From Begonia masoniana (Eukaryota > Streptophyta > Magnoliopsida > Cucurbitales > Begoniaceae), in the NCBI GenBank assembly GCA_022432975.1, contig CM039514.1, forward strand, positions 7,733,519 through 7,797,518: DNA of 64,000 nucleotides, in the 5' to 3' direction. A program made the position numbers and the translations under genes. Of the stretch, positions 22,258-34,146 are shown piece after piece (position 1 is the stretch's first letter; every line of letters starts with the position of its first letter). Below the pieces are notes generated by a model. It saw nothing but the letters and a program-made list of their open reading frames with translations. It did no database searches and had not been told where the DNA came from.

Positions 22258-23292
22258 AAAACCACAACTTAAAACTAAACAACATGTCTAAATTGCCTCC
22301 ACACGTGATTGCATCCCACTTTCGGAATAGATGTCTTCTTCATTTGGCGTTGGCTTCCTTAGGTTTCGCATACCCTGTAAGATATTAGAAACATGGATTG
22401 TAGAACCAGAATCAATCCACCATGTGTTATAATTAATATCAACCATATTAGATTTATAACCGACAAAAGAGATCAAGTTACCTTTCTTCTCAAGCCATAT
22501 CGGAAACTTTAGGCAATTTTTCTTAATGTGTCCCTTCTTGTTACAAAAGAAGCACCTTATATCCTTCAGGTCTTTCATAATTCCTCCGGTTGCCGGTATT
22601 TTACCTTTTCCCATTGGCTTATGAGCTTTCTGGTCCTTCTCATACGTAACTGTAAATGCACTCTCGCCCAAATCCATCGCCAGTCTATTCTCTTTCTAAA
22701 CACACATGGTCATAAGCTCATTAATTGACCATTTTTCATTATGTGTGTTATAGGAGATCTTAAAGGCTCCATATGCTGATGGAAGGGTTGCCAGTATGTA
22801 ATGCACCAAGAAAGACTCTGACATCTCAATCTCAAGTCTTTTAAGCTGAGCTGCAATGTCCCATAGCTTCATGATGTGCTCACGCACACCTTTTACTGTA
22901 GTGAACCTCGTGGATGTAAACTTAATTATAAGGGTACTGGCAAGAGCTTTATCAGAAGTCACGAACTGCTCATTAATCGCCTTCAGTAATGCTTTGACAT
23001 TCTTATACTTCTCAATTGAACTACGAATACTCTCAGATATTTTAGTCTTTATGAACATCATACTGAGACGATTAGACCGATCTCATCGTTCATAAAGAGT
23101 TAAATCATCCATAGTACTCTCATCATCAATGATTGACTCGTCTTTCCTTATAGCATCATCAATATCCAAGCATCCCAAATGAAGAAGAGTCCTCTCTTTC
23201 CAAACCTTATAATTATCACCCACAAGTTCGATAATCTCACACTTAATATCAGAAACACTACCAGTTATCATAACTGCATAAAATTCAATCAC
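22258..23292 (-). pseudogene. copia gag and protease start
   Basis: Minus-strand gag begins near 23292 and includes ELVGDNYKVWKERTLLHLGC, a typical copia gag N-terminus. The capsid domain continues through SFLVHYILATLPSAYGAFKI. A CCHC knuckle (CFFCNKKGHIKKNC) is followed by the protease motif WWIDSGSTIHVSN near 22400. Breaks: a frame change near 23090 and a TAG stop near 22696. The frame then runs into the Cassandra insertion point at 22253. Confidence 0.85.
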
Positions 23293-24092
23293 ACGTGCTT
23301 ATAAATTTAAAATGAGACAAATAAACATAAGTTATACTTCACTAACGTAAATCATGCTTAAAAAAAATGTATCTAATGACAAAAAATTTGTCTGTGGGCT
23401 AAAGATTTAATTCAGTCAGATATATTTATAATTTTATGATAAAACTATCAAATCATGTTCATTTTCCTAACTCCTGTGGGTAAATTAAGAAATATAATAT
23501 GATATTTCATCCTAATTAATCACATAAACATAATAGAAGTTCCTATGGGATAAAATCTATCATATTAAATGAAATTGATTACAAATAATGTCTTAATATG
23601 ATTCTAAATACTTATATTTGATTTAGCCTAACTAAAGATGTTATGACTATTCTCTAATTAGCAAAATCACATGAATCATTTGACATTAAATTTAATTCAC
23701 AATAATGTTCATATAATATGCCCAAAAATACAAACAATGTGAATTACCAAAATTAAATTAAATGTATAAAAATATTTAAATGTTTAAATGCACTCGTCTT
23801 CATTGTCTCCAGGTTGAAAACCATACTATTTTATGCATTTAAATAATATTTTTATTCATATCTCTATTCAACATCTTCAACCTCTAGCCGGTTCCAAACG
23901 ACCTGGTTTTGACCCGAATGAAAACCCAGTGATTTTTCATCAATATTACACCAAAATTATCCCAAATTAACCTAGAAATAATAGAAATCAAATTCTATAA
24001 AGATTTCTAACATTAAAATCCAAAACAAAACACAAAAGAGTTATGCCCTAATTTCAAACTCTCCATTAATGAAAAGGCAAAGGTGACTAATC

Positions 24093-24104
24093 GCTCTGAT
24101 ACCA
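24093..24104 (-). promoter_or_regulatory. Primer binding site of the minus-strand copia (tRNA-iMet)
   Basis: Reads TGGTATCAGAGC on the minus strand, complementary to the 3' end of initiator tRNA-Met, two bases after the 5' LTR end at 24107. Confidence 0.85.
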
Positions 24105-24106
24105 AA

Positions 24107-24433
24107 TGAAGAATTTCAATAAACATACTTAACGTTCTAATTATGTTAGACCCAAAATAATTAGAGTTCATGCAAAATTAAACGATCGAGTGTACCTCCA
24201 ACCATTCCCGTTTGATGCTTGAGTTTTGGTTCTTCTAAATCAAACTAATCTCTCTCTGGATGGTGTATTTCGAAAATGAAGATTCTGGCTTAAAGACCCC
24301 AAAACCGTTTTTATGTTTCCTTTATTTTCTCTTACCATCATTGAGAAGATTACACGTAATATTGGCAGTTAATACACATGTCTATAATTAAATGTATTTA
24401 TTAAACCACATAAGGAGATAATTAATTTCAACA
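24107..24433 (-). repeat. 5' LTR of the minus-strand copia, 327 bp
   Basis: On the minus strand it starts TGTTGAAATTAATTATC and ends ATTGAAATTCTTCA right before the primer site. The outer side (24434 onward) is MULE transposase sequence, which gives an exact insertion point. Confidence 0.82.
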
Positions 24434-25500
24434 AACGCAATTCTGAATGTCTAGTTTCACAAGATTTTTTCTTATCTAGAGAGACAAGACGTCTGTTGAC
24501 GCGGCCAACTTCTCATATTTTTTTACAATTCTAGTCATCAAATACTTTGGATCATCTCGAATATGATCAGAATTAGTTTGTTCCCGACAGGTAATAGAAC
24601 TGCATTGAATGACTCGTATAAATTATTCAATCTCATTTCACGCTTGGGGATCAAAAAAATGCATGACTACCCAAATATCTAGGATTAGTGGCTCGAAGAT
24701 GTGTGTGAGTATCCGGGTTGATCTAATGTATGTTCTTCATTTCTCTCTCGAAACGAGAAATTGTGGTTGTCTTGACCGCATTCCACATTGTTTCTCTGTA
24801 TACTCTGTTTCAAAATTGATTTTAAAATTTGCATACATATGTCGGAGGTAGTACCGATGTTTGGCTGACAGTAATTCTATCTGCACAACAGACGACAACC
24901 TCTGATATTTGAAATAATAAAAGAGTCAACAGGAAACAATATAACTACATCAATGCCCCAATATTTGAAAGAACAATCGCATTATACATTTTGTCGATAC
25001 GAAATAACTGTTCATCCGTATCCCGAGTCAGCATGTAGGTCTTCCTTTAATAATTTCAAAAACCACATCCATGAGTCCATACACTCTAATTTTACATTAG
25101 CAACAACAACGAGGATATATTTCATCGTTGCCATCAATGTTGACGGCTGTCAGTAATTAGCCGGGACACGAGCCCTTCAGGTGAAAATCATCCAAATAGA
25201 TAATAGGTCTACAACATTGTAGCAAATCTATCTTCTAAGTAGTCATACACATATACATTCTTTCGAATACACATAACTCATTCTTGGCAAAGCCCACAAA
25301 GTAAGTCTCTAAACCCAATGTGCTACCCAGATTTGATCTACGTATTTCTTCTGCGTACGACCACAATAGCTTGTATTGTTCGTCGTCCTTCCCTTCATTA
25401 AGATTTTGAGCTTTGCTTCTTCCCTTTTGACAAGATTTGGGGTAATGTTGACATTCAAATCATTTCTCACTGTCTCGATAATAGAAGGAAGTTACTATGT
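24434..25500 (-). pseudogene. Mutator-like (MULE) transposase remnant, C-terminus cut by a copia LTR
   Basis: On the minus strand, near 25400-25250: DEQYKLLWSYAEEIRRSN then NLGSTLGLETYFVGFAKNEL. Next comes the catalytic-region signature RPIIYLDDFHLKG (usually RPLICLDGCHLKG), then TAVNIDGNDEIYP (25150-25080) and SMDSWMWFLKLLKEDL. Further left (24700-24434) are LNNLYESFNAVLLPV, IFEMIQ and KKYEKLA, matching the C-terminal MULE region. Many frameshifts and stops are present. Copia inserted at 24434; anything beyond was not found in the window. Confidence 0.78.
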
Positions 25501-26570
25501 AAGTTGACTTTTGAACATATCAAAATAATGATTTTCCACCAATTTTAAAATAACGTGTAGATTCTCAATTTTCCTTGAACATTTGTAAAAATCGTTAATA
25601 CTCTTTATTTAAAACGTAAGCTCATTTTAAATCTCCGAGATCAGCCTCCCACTAAGGTTTTATTTGTTAGTTTTTTAATACTTTACGATTTTAGTCGTTA
25701 ATGATTATAGTTCAGAGAATAATAATTTGGGGTTTATATTAGTTTAACCCTTTAATATATTCTCTATCTCTCTCTCCCATGCTAGCAACCAATTTCTCCA
25801 ATGTGTATTCAAGGTTTTAACGTAAACCATTCAAATTTTCATCTCCATAACTAATCCACGAAATTGCCTTTCTACAGTCTCAACACCCGCATTGAACATC
25901 AAGAGTAAACCTCCATCCCATACAGATTTCGACGAAGAACCTTCAAGGAAACAAAGAAAACAAAAAAATCAACCGTGAGCTCACTCACCTTCAAACTTTG
26001 AAAGTTTTTAGTGCCCAGTTTGTTCAGATCCCCAAGCGCACATCAGACCTCATCTATACTCTCCCAGGAAAAAAAATCATTCCACCGAATGGCCAGGGGC
26101 CTGTCTTGAACGCCAAGTGGGGCTTCTCCTCCACCGAACCAGCAAACGGATCATGGACTCTCGCAATAGTTCTCCTCTCTGTCAACTCACTCTCTGCAAA
26201 CAAGGAGGTTGGCTTGAAGGGAAAGGTCAGGACACCCCCATCCCGACTCTCTACCCTCGTTTTTTCGAGGCCCGCTTAGCGTTATGCGACTCATAGGCCC
26301 GCGCCCACATGTCTATGTTTTTCCCATCTGATCATCCGGTTGAGCTCTCCATAATGGATCGCAAGACACTTTCTTTCTGGTTAGTCGTCTGAGTTTTCCA
26401 TTGTGTGTCCATGGCGGCTGAGTAATTCTACGTGTTTAAATCTCCAATATGTGTAGTCAGGAGGACCTAGTCGGAAAAGTTGAACTTGGGAGGAAGCAAG
26501 AGCTGATGAAGAAGCAGCAAACAACGACATTCCATCCCCAAATTCTACTCTATCTCTCTTTCTTCACAAA
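25501..26570. other. Intergenic stretch with one unrecognised possible coding fragment
   Basis: A plus-strand open frame at 25998-26279 (93 codons) includes VQIPKRTSDLIYTLPGKK, GQGPVLNAKWGFSSTEPANG and VLLSVNSLSANKEVGLKG. Composition looks protein-like and GC is higher than its surroundings, so it may be a decayed exon. I do not recognise the family and see no clear splice partners. The rest shows no gene. Confidence 0.3.
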
Positions 26571-27196
26571 GTTCAATTTAAAACTCAAATTAGGTCAGAG
26601 AAACAGAACTATTTTTAGTTACAAATCAAATCTTATATTACCTCTTAGAGAATAAGTCAACATTCGTAGTTCCTTGCAGTTAAATACATTTCGTGTTTTA
26701 AGTGAGAGGGACTGTGTTTCGCACTAGAGCAACCGCAAGCACTTGTTTAGGCGGGGTTTCCCTCGTTTTTACTCACGGTTTGAAATTAAGGCGATTTGTA
26801 ATCGATTGATATGTTGATGCGGTGATCTAAAATAAAGAGAAAACCGCGAAGAAATGGTGTGAGAGATCAAAACCACGAACAAAATTAATAGAAAGTTAGA
26901 TATTAGAGGTCGAAATTCGCCGGAACCGCCCGAAAAATCGCCTAAGAGACAAGCTAGGTCGCGCCTTTCCAAGGGCAACCTCGAATTTTTACTAGGTCGC
27001 CTACCGTCTCCTACAGTTGCCCGCATTTCGCACAAGGACGACCTCGCCTACACGCGGCTACTGCGGAGGTCGCTATCGTTTAAATGCGGTTGCCCTCGAT
27101 CACAAGTGTATTTAACCATAAGAGTTGACTTATTCCTTAAAGATAGTGTAAGGTTTGATTTGTCCGAGACTCCATAGTTAAGGTTTAAATTGAAAT
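26571..27196. repeat. Long imperfect inverted repeat (foldback/MITE-like)
   Basis: The left arm from 'ttcaatttaaaactc' (26572) through 'aataagtcaac' to 'caaccgca' (about 26737) is mirrored by the right arm 27085-27195 (reverse complement: ttcaatttaaacctt, ggaataagtcaac, gggcaaccgca). The left arm has extra bases. No clear target duplication was found, so the class is unknown. Confidence 0.55.
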
Positions 27197-27236
27197 TTTC
27201 CTTTTTTTTTTCTTCATCCTTTACTTTATTCGGTTC

Positions 27237-27597
27237 ATATCACAACTAACATATTCAACACAAATAAAAAAATTTCTTCTTTATTTGAACTCTGATAAAC
27301 GAAGCTGATCTACACCGTTCATTTTCTAATTGGAGGATCTGTGATTCTTCTAATTACACTAATCATTGTTAGACACGACAACGAGTATTTTAAGAGAATA
27401 AACGTCGAATTATTCACATATAAATTCTCAATTGTAAATTTTCTTCATACTTTACATTATTCTTTTAATATTACAACTTACATATTCAACAAAAATAAAA
27501 AAATTTCTTCCTTATTTAAACTCTGGAAAGTTGAAAACTCGAAGCCGATCGACACCGTTCATTTTGTAATCGACAGATCCGTGGTCCTTCTAACGTT
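27237..27597 (+). repeat. Direct repeat of about 115 bp, second copy overlaps the NBS-LRR 3' end
   Basis: 'acatattcaacacaaataaa' through 'gatctgtgattcttctaa' (about 27247-27353) is repeated at about 27478-27596 with substitutions and a small insertion. The second copy contains the stop codon and last codons of the NBS-LRR gene on the opposite strand. Confidence 0.75.
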
Positions 27598-30500
27598 GGC
27601 AATTTTCTCCTGAATTTCATTCATAGTGTCAAATGCCGCTCCAGCTACTGCAGAGAGTTTAGATATTTCTTCCATGATTTGACTCTGGCTTGCTGCTACA
27701 ATGGCTAATTGACGCTTTAACTCACTGATCTCGCCCTCATCTTCGTTGCTGGTGATTGCAGACAAAGCTTCAGGTTCGGTTTCTTTATCCTCAGTCTGAA
27801 AACCTGGCCTTGTAAATCCAGGTGAGCGGTCATTTGATTGAAAGCTTCTGCCTGAAGCTTCTATCTTCTGTTGATGTTTCAGAGATTCTACCTGTTTTTT
27901 GCACAAAACAGGTTTCACTTTCGATTAATGTATCAAGTTATAATTCGACAATTAATACTTAAGATTATAGTAAACTTGAAAAATTTACCTTTTCGTCTTG
28001 GCGTCGTACTTTATTTTCTAGGCTGATGAGCTTTCGAAACCTCGGACACTGTCGTACATCAAACATGGTCAATGATGGACATTCTAATGTATGCTGTCCC
28101 GGATAAAAGTCCACGAGTTCAAATAAATTCCAGAGAGACATCGTCGATACATTACTCAACTCAAACGTTGCATCTCCTTCGCCTTCTGCAACAATTTCCT
28201 CAACCCCACAAAACTGTACTTTGATATCTTCGAGTTGAGCCAAACCTTTTGCAATAGAAGCTGGAAAGAGATTCTTCAAACTCTGACATTGGATGGCATG
28301 AACTACTCGAAGATTTGGATAAGCCAGATTTCTTTTCGGGTCTTCGCTCCATACGTGCTTTAGTTTTGGAAGGCGGTGAAGATTCACCTGGCGCAGCTGA
28401 TTGGCTAAGCAAGTTTCTGCATAGCTAACTTTATCAACCACTTTTATTTCAAATATGTAATCTAATGATTCGCATTGAGTAATAGACAACATCTCGAGAT
28501 TTATCACTTTGTCGATCATGAAATCTGGGAAAATTGAAGTGATTTTCTTGCAACTGCTAATCTGCACTGTCTTCAGTTTTGCGAAAGATCCCGAGGCAAA
28601 TTCACAACCCCATAGTGACTCCAAAGAATCCATACCGGAGACTAATACTGTCTTCAAGTTAGGAAACATGACCATCTGCATTTAAGACAATTCCTTACAA
28701 TTAAAACCATGTTCTTTCCTATAATTTGAGAAAAATGGTAGAAGAAAAGGATTGAAAAGTGTAAAATAGATGAAGTTTCAAACCTCTTGGGGAAAATTAG
28801 AATGGGTGGCAACTTGGTTGCGGGAAATATTATCCACAGCGAGTACGTCTTTCATCATGCAACAGTTGCGTATTTCGAGCCGTTTGAGATGAACAAATCT
28901 CTTAGCCACGTCGATCGAAAATAGATATTCCAAATTATTGCAATCCTCAACAAGCAAGAAAGTCAAATTTTGGGCGTAGAAAAAGCTGGTAGGAAGTTGC
29001 TCCTCCCATAACCTTCCCAAGTTTAGAGCAGACAATTTCAATGTCTCGAGCTTAGGGAAGGAAACCTGCAAACAAGAACATTATATTACCCAAACAAAGT
29101 TCTACCAATCATGTCAATAAATGTAGTAAGAGTATTTCTTTAAAAAATATGAACAATATCAAGGAAAATACAAACCTCTTGGTCAAAAAGTGGGTGAAAA
29201 CCATGATTTGAAGGCTCTGAATCTTGATAAGAATGGAAACCGACCAGCCTAGGAAGATGGTGCAACATCAGGGAACGTAATTCCGGAAACTCCGGCATTT
29301 CTCTTTCGATTTCCTTAGCAACTACTGCTTTCATTGTTCCACAATTGCTGATTTCCATTTCTTCCAGTTTCGAAAGGCCTCTAGCCGTGAAAGACTGTAA
29401 AACAAATTCCATTTTGCCACAGTTTTCTACTTTAACCTTCTTCAAATTCGCAAATGCACCTTCTTGGAGTCTTCCGATGCATATTCTCTCCAAATTTACA
29501 AGGTTTTTAAGAAACATCGTTTCTGAGACCGGAAAAGACGGAGGACGATTCAAATCTAAAGAGTTGATGATAAATTGTATGTCATCATTATTTTGAACAT
29601 TGAGATGTTTCAGTCTTGGAAAACCATCTGGGTTTAAGCCTCGGATATTCTTGACATTGATCAACTCATCTAAATGTAGATCTTCAACGTTTTCAAGAAG
29701 TGCATGAATTGCATCTTCTTTCTGTAAGCTTCTGTTAAGCTTGAGTTTCAACGTTCTTGAAGAAGCATCATGTCGATCAGACCAATCCCATCCATTTCCG
29801 ATGAATATTTTATAACTGGATAAACCTTGAAAAACCGAGGATTTTGGTAAGATTTTTGCATTAGGAATATGTACGTGCAGAGTGGACAATTGCGACAAGT
29901 TGTCCAATTCGGAAATTCCGGCGTTTCTTCCTTCATCATTTACATCCCACTCTACAAAACTATTATCCATATACAGCTCAGCCAATTTTGTCAAGCAAGA
30001 TAATATGTTGGGAGGAATTACCTTGAGTTTCGAACAATCTGATAAATTTAACATTTTTAGGCATGTCAATTGCGCTATTACGTCAGGCAATGCCTCGATA
30101 TTTGACGCTCTAAAGCTGAGAATTTCAAGCTTCTTCAACTCTCCAATTTTTGAAATATCTGGCAATTCACATTCGTCTAGACACAAAGTTTGAAGATTTT
30201 GTAGGAGATGAATAGACGACGGAAGACTTGAAATACATAAGCCCGTCAAATCCAAAACGCAAAGTTGTTTCATTCCTTTGAAAAAGTTTTTTGGAATTTC
30301 CAGATTTGATCTTCTTCCAACTAGCAACAAGAACTTGAGGTTAGAACACATCGGATCTTCCGGAAGTTCGTGATAATTACCACAACGTAATGAAATTGCA
30401 GCATAATCTTTAGAAGTAACTACTTTAGGCCATGCATTTTGTCCTCCGCCGTATTTCACCAAGTACTTCGACTTGTGTTTCGAAGCAACCGAAATGGCCA

Positions 30501-31911
30501 TATCTCGTACAACATCGTGCATTTTTACAAAATCTTCATTAATTCCGTCAAGCAATAAGCAAGAATCTTTCAGGTCATGCACCAATGAAATAATCCTATC
30601 TCTTGCTTTCCTTAAAGTATTCACCTCATTTAACAATCCCATTCCCATTGCATACATCATTAAGTATTTGATGTTGATCTGATAATCTTGGGGAAATAAG
30701 CTACAAAGCAAGAGTAATGACTTGGCTTCCTCCTTTCCCAAGAACTTATAGCTTAAATCCATGGTAGAATTCACGTTTATCAGTTGGCCCAACTCATTTT
30801 GCCAAATTGGCAGACTTTTTCCTCTCAATGCCTTGGCTGTAGTGGCGATTGCAATCGGCAATCCCTCGCATTTATCTGCCACTTCCGTCGCTACAGTGTT
30901 CAACTCAGGATGTTGGATATTAACATTTGCCATCTTGTTGAAAAATTGTCTTGCTTCTTCTTTTCGTAAAACTTCCAACATGAGAATTTTCTGAGTATCC
31001 ATTTCAACGAGCACATCTCGTTTTCTCGAAGTCATTAGTATCTTACACCCCTTTTGATCATCGCCATAAGGAATTCCCACTGCATCAAGATCGAGCATTT
31101 CCCAAATATCGTCGAAAATGAACAAGATCTTATCTTTCTCCATCTTTAACCTCGCTTGAAGCCTGCTCGCTCTACCCGCTTCACTTTTCTCTTCGAATTT
31201 CAACCCAAGCATATCTGCAATTTCCTCTTGGATTTTCTTCACATTTGGAGTTTGAGTTACAGTTGCCATAACTACTTGATCAAATGCTTTGCTTTCTCTA
31301 GCCTGCCTTGCTACTTCTTTTACTAGCATAGTTTTACCCACTCCACCCATACCATATACTCCAATCCTGTTGGTTTTTGCATCTGTCATTGCTTCCATGA
31401 TTACCTTCAAAATCTTCATTCTTGAATCAAATTCTTCGTACCCTTTAATCAATGTTGTTCCTATTCCTTGCGGGGCCGGACGATACGATACTTTATCAAA
31501 TGTCCCTTCTCCATATATATCAACAATCTCTAGCACCCTTTTAGTTGCTTTTCTGCTCACTCGATACCGTGACCAAAAATTTGGACATGACCATTTAGAG
31601 GAAGACATTTTAGCATTCCTATCATCATTGAGGAATGTATCGATTTCGGATATGACCTCGTTCGCTCGTTTCAACCAGCTTTGGACAATTTCTTCAATTT
31701 CTTCACCATTTCTTTTAGCAGTGTCAACAGAATGTTGGACCAAAATCCTTTCCTCCTTCAGCCTATCCACTTGCTCTCTTAGATATCCAACATTTTTTCT
31801 GTAGTGCATCAAATATCCCACTTGTCGTGCAGCAGGATCAATTGTACAATGCATTAGTTTTCCGACAGCTGAATCAATAGCAGATGTACCGACTGCAGTT
31901 GCTAACTCCAT
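27559..31911 (-). CDS. CC-NBS-LRR disease resistance protein (At4g27190/RPS2-like class)
   Basis: Four exons on the minus strand: 31911-29176, 29065-28784, 28675-27989, 27891-27559. All introns are GT-AG and in phase 0, giving 1345 residues. This class senses pathogen effectors in the cytoplasm and triggers hypersensitive defence. Visible in order: N-terminal coiled coil (about 25-110); P-loop GMGGVGKT (187-194); kinase-2 KILFIFDDIW (261-270); RNBS-B GCKILMTSRK (288-297); GLPI (about 350); MHD box (464-466). Irregular leucine-rich repeats follow from about 510 through exon 3. P-loop and MHD are intact, so the receptor looks functional. Exon 4 adds an unusual 110-residue acidic, coiled-coil tail (ISELKRQLAIVAASQ, EEISKLSAVAGAAF) that I do not recognise from this class. 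Its last codons lie in a duplicated block. A gene ending in exon 3 is the alternative. Confidence 0.9.
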
Positions 31912-34146
31912 TCTTCGCTTAAATTGGTCTTTGTTTTTAATCCTTCTCTCTTATTTTTACTAATCACAAGTAAAGAAAGAAATGTAAACCGACCATGACA
32001 ACATCGAAAAGAAAGCCGAATATTCCTACAATAAAAGAGGGGAAAAAAAAAACAGAGGCTAGATGAACACAAGATGCAACATTCTCATTTCCACCACGCA
32101 GTCGATTCATCCCATTTGAGTGTCAAAAAATTTGACTCCTCTTCCATTTCAATATAATAGATTAGTCTCAATTTTTTTTTTTTATAAGAAACGAAGTATA
32201 TTAATAAAGAGAAAATACAATGAATAGAATGGAAGAACCATTCTCGAGAAAAAAAATCACTCAATCTAAAACAATTTCTTTCTAATCAGAAAGAACGATA
32301 CTAAAATGATAAATTCTAAAAAAACTTCGTACAATGATCCCACTTAGCAGCAACAGTGAAATTAATATTTTCCCAAAAATATAATTCTATTTCATGAATT
32401 CTTTGAATCTCAAGAAATTCTTATCTAATCTTACATTTCTTTCGTATCAAATAGTAAAAATACTCGTAGATATACGTATAAAACTAGAAGAAGTGTGTAA
32501 AGGACTGTTCTTCTGATATTATACCATTTTATTCTAAAAAAAAAAAAAAAAGAGAAAGAACAACTAAAATAAATCAATAATCAGATAAAATACAAAAATA
32601 AAGTAAAAATGAAAAGAAATGAAGATGGAAGAAGAAGAACCTGAGATTTCCTTTCAGATATTGAAGGGAAAAAAACACTTCTCCTTCCTTGGAAACAGAC
32701 ACCAGTTGCAGAAAACCCAGAAAAAGTTCTATTTCTGCAGTTCTCTCAGATAAAAAGAAAATGGAGAAATCAATATTGAAATCAAGAGGGTAAAAGAATG
32801 GCGAATAGCGTGAATACTCATTTGGAACTTCTGGAGAAGATCTCCTTAAGTAGACAAGGTTTCTGAAAGACATTTTCAATGGCGCAATAGCAAGTGGAGA
32901 AGTCAGAAGACTGTGTCTACGTCCAATCCAACCAGTAGTCCTGATTTTTTAAAATAATATAAATTATTCTCCATTTAATTTAATATATTAAATTTATTTA
33001 CTCAAACGCGTCTAGAAATATAAATTATTTTAAACAAATAAATTAATTTTAATTCAATGATTTTAAGTTTTAGTTCTATTAATTACACTGCCTATAACTC
33101 ATTTATATACCATGTACATGAAAATTAATATCATTAGTATAACATTATCGTATAGCTCCGTATTCTACTCTTCAAACGTATTTGCTGAGGTCTCGTACAA
33201 TGAATTGTACAATTGGTAAAATAAAATAATTATTTATAATTTATTACATTAATTATACTAATTGTCAGATAGTAGAATTATTCTATATAGACGCATTTAT
33301 TGGAAATTTGTCGCGAAATTAGGAAGAAAATGGACCACTACTCGGGGAGCCATCTCTATTGACTTTTAAATGCTGCTAGCTTGCACTATGACTTGTTTAT
33401 TTCCTCAGTTACAAGACTTATAATTTCTCAAAAATAAAAATATAAAATTAAAAAAAATTATTAAATTCAAGTTGCTCGTAGACATGACCAAGACAATTCA
33501 AGTTACTTGTAGTTGTAGACATGAATTAACTTGTTCCAAAAGATTCAATTTCATCCATCATCATCGTTACTCTTATTAGACGAGAATTGTACAATTGTCA
33601 AATGAATTTTCGTAATTAATACCTCATCAGGGTTAGCGATGATTACGTAACATAAGAGGAAATGAAGTTTGAGAGGCGACTTCTTCTTCGTTGGATGACT
33701 TTTCTACAAAAGAGACTGGATCTCAGAGCTTTGAAAGATTAAACTCATCCGACTTCAAAGGCAAGAAGTACTCGGGGACATGGAGTTGTTCTTCTGCGTC
33801 TTCGTTTTCGAAGTGACGCGCCATATCCAGGAGAAAAGCTCGGCAACTATGGAGCCGAGAATTAACCGAATCTCAAAGGGGGGGAGGTAGAAAACATTCC
33901 AAAGCTTATGAACTTTATAACAGCGGACAAAGAATATACAATAAACCCATCATTCTGAGCTACAGACAGTTCAAAACTCTACATTTGAGAGAGTCCATGG
34001 TCAAAAAATTGGAACCTTCGTTCCTGAAAGAAGAACACAGCAGATAAACATGAATGAAATATGATCAACTACTCCATAACTGTCTAAGATTCAGTTGCTC
34101 TAATCCTCCCAACCCTATTTCAGATTCAATTTGATGAAATTTCAGT
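31912..34146. other. Intergenic region between NBS-LRR promoter and MYB-CC gene 3' end
   Basis: AT-rich, with T- and A-tracts. At 32170-32300 a T-run followed by 'ataagaaacgaagtat' looks like the tail of an old retroposon. A 101-codon minus frame at 32574-32879 has no recognisable domain and lies where NBS-LRR 5' untranslated or promoter sequence is expected. At 33620-33990 is moderately GC-rich sequence, perhaps an untranslated or relic segment. No gene is supported. Confidence 0.4.

Larger units (their letters stand above)
13147..24433 (-). mobile_element. Minus-strand Ty1/copia element, nested and 3'-interrupted
   Basis: 5' LTR at 24107-24433 (TGTTGAAAT...TTCTTCA on the minus strand), tRNA-iMet primer site at 24093-24104, gag and protease at 23292-22258, then integrase and the first part of RT at 14863-13147. 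The halves are separated by a Cassandra element and a solo LTR. Removing 21433-22252 and 14864-21406 with one target copy each restores the reading LEKIFYVPNFSRNLISVSKL, a standard copia protease/pre-integrase segment, which proves one parent element. RT is cut at 13147 by another LTR; the rest lies outside the window. Confidence 0.88.

Noticed and set aside
29345..31804. Plus-strand frames of 60-171 codons
   Set aside because: Antisense shadows of the NBS-LRR exon, without domains.
32574..32879. 101-codon minus-strand frame upstream of the NBS-LRR
   Set aside because: Phe/Leu/Ser-rich, no domain, in the expected promoter or untranslated region, with no splice partners seen.
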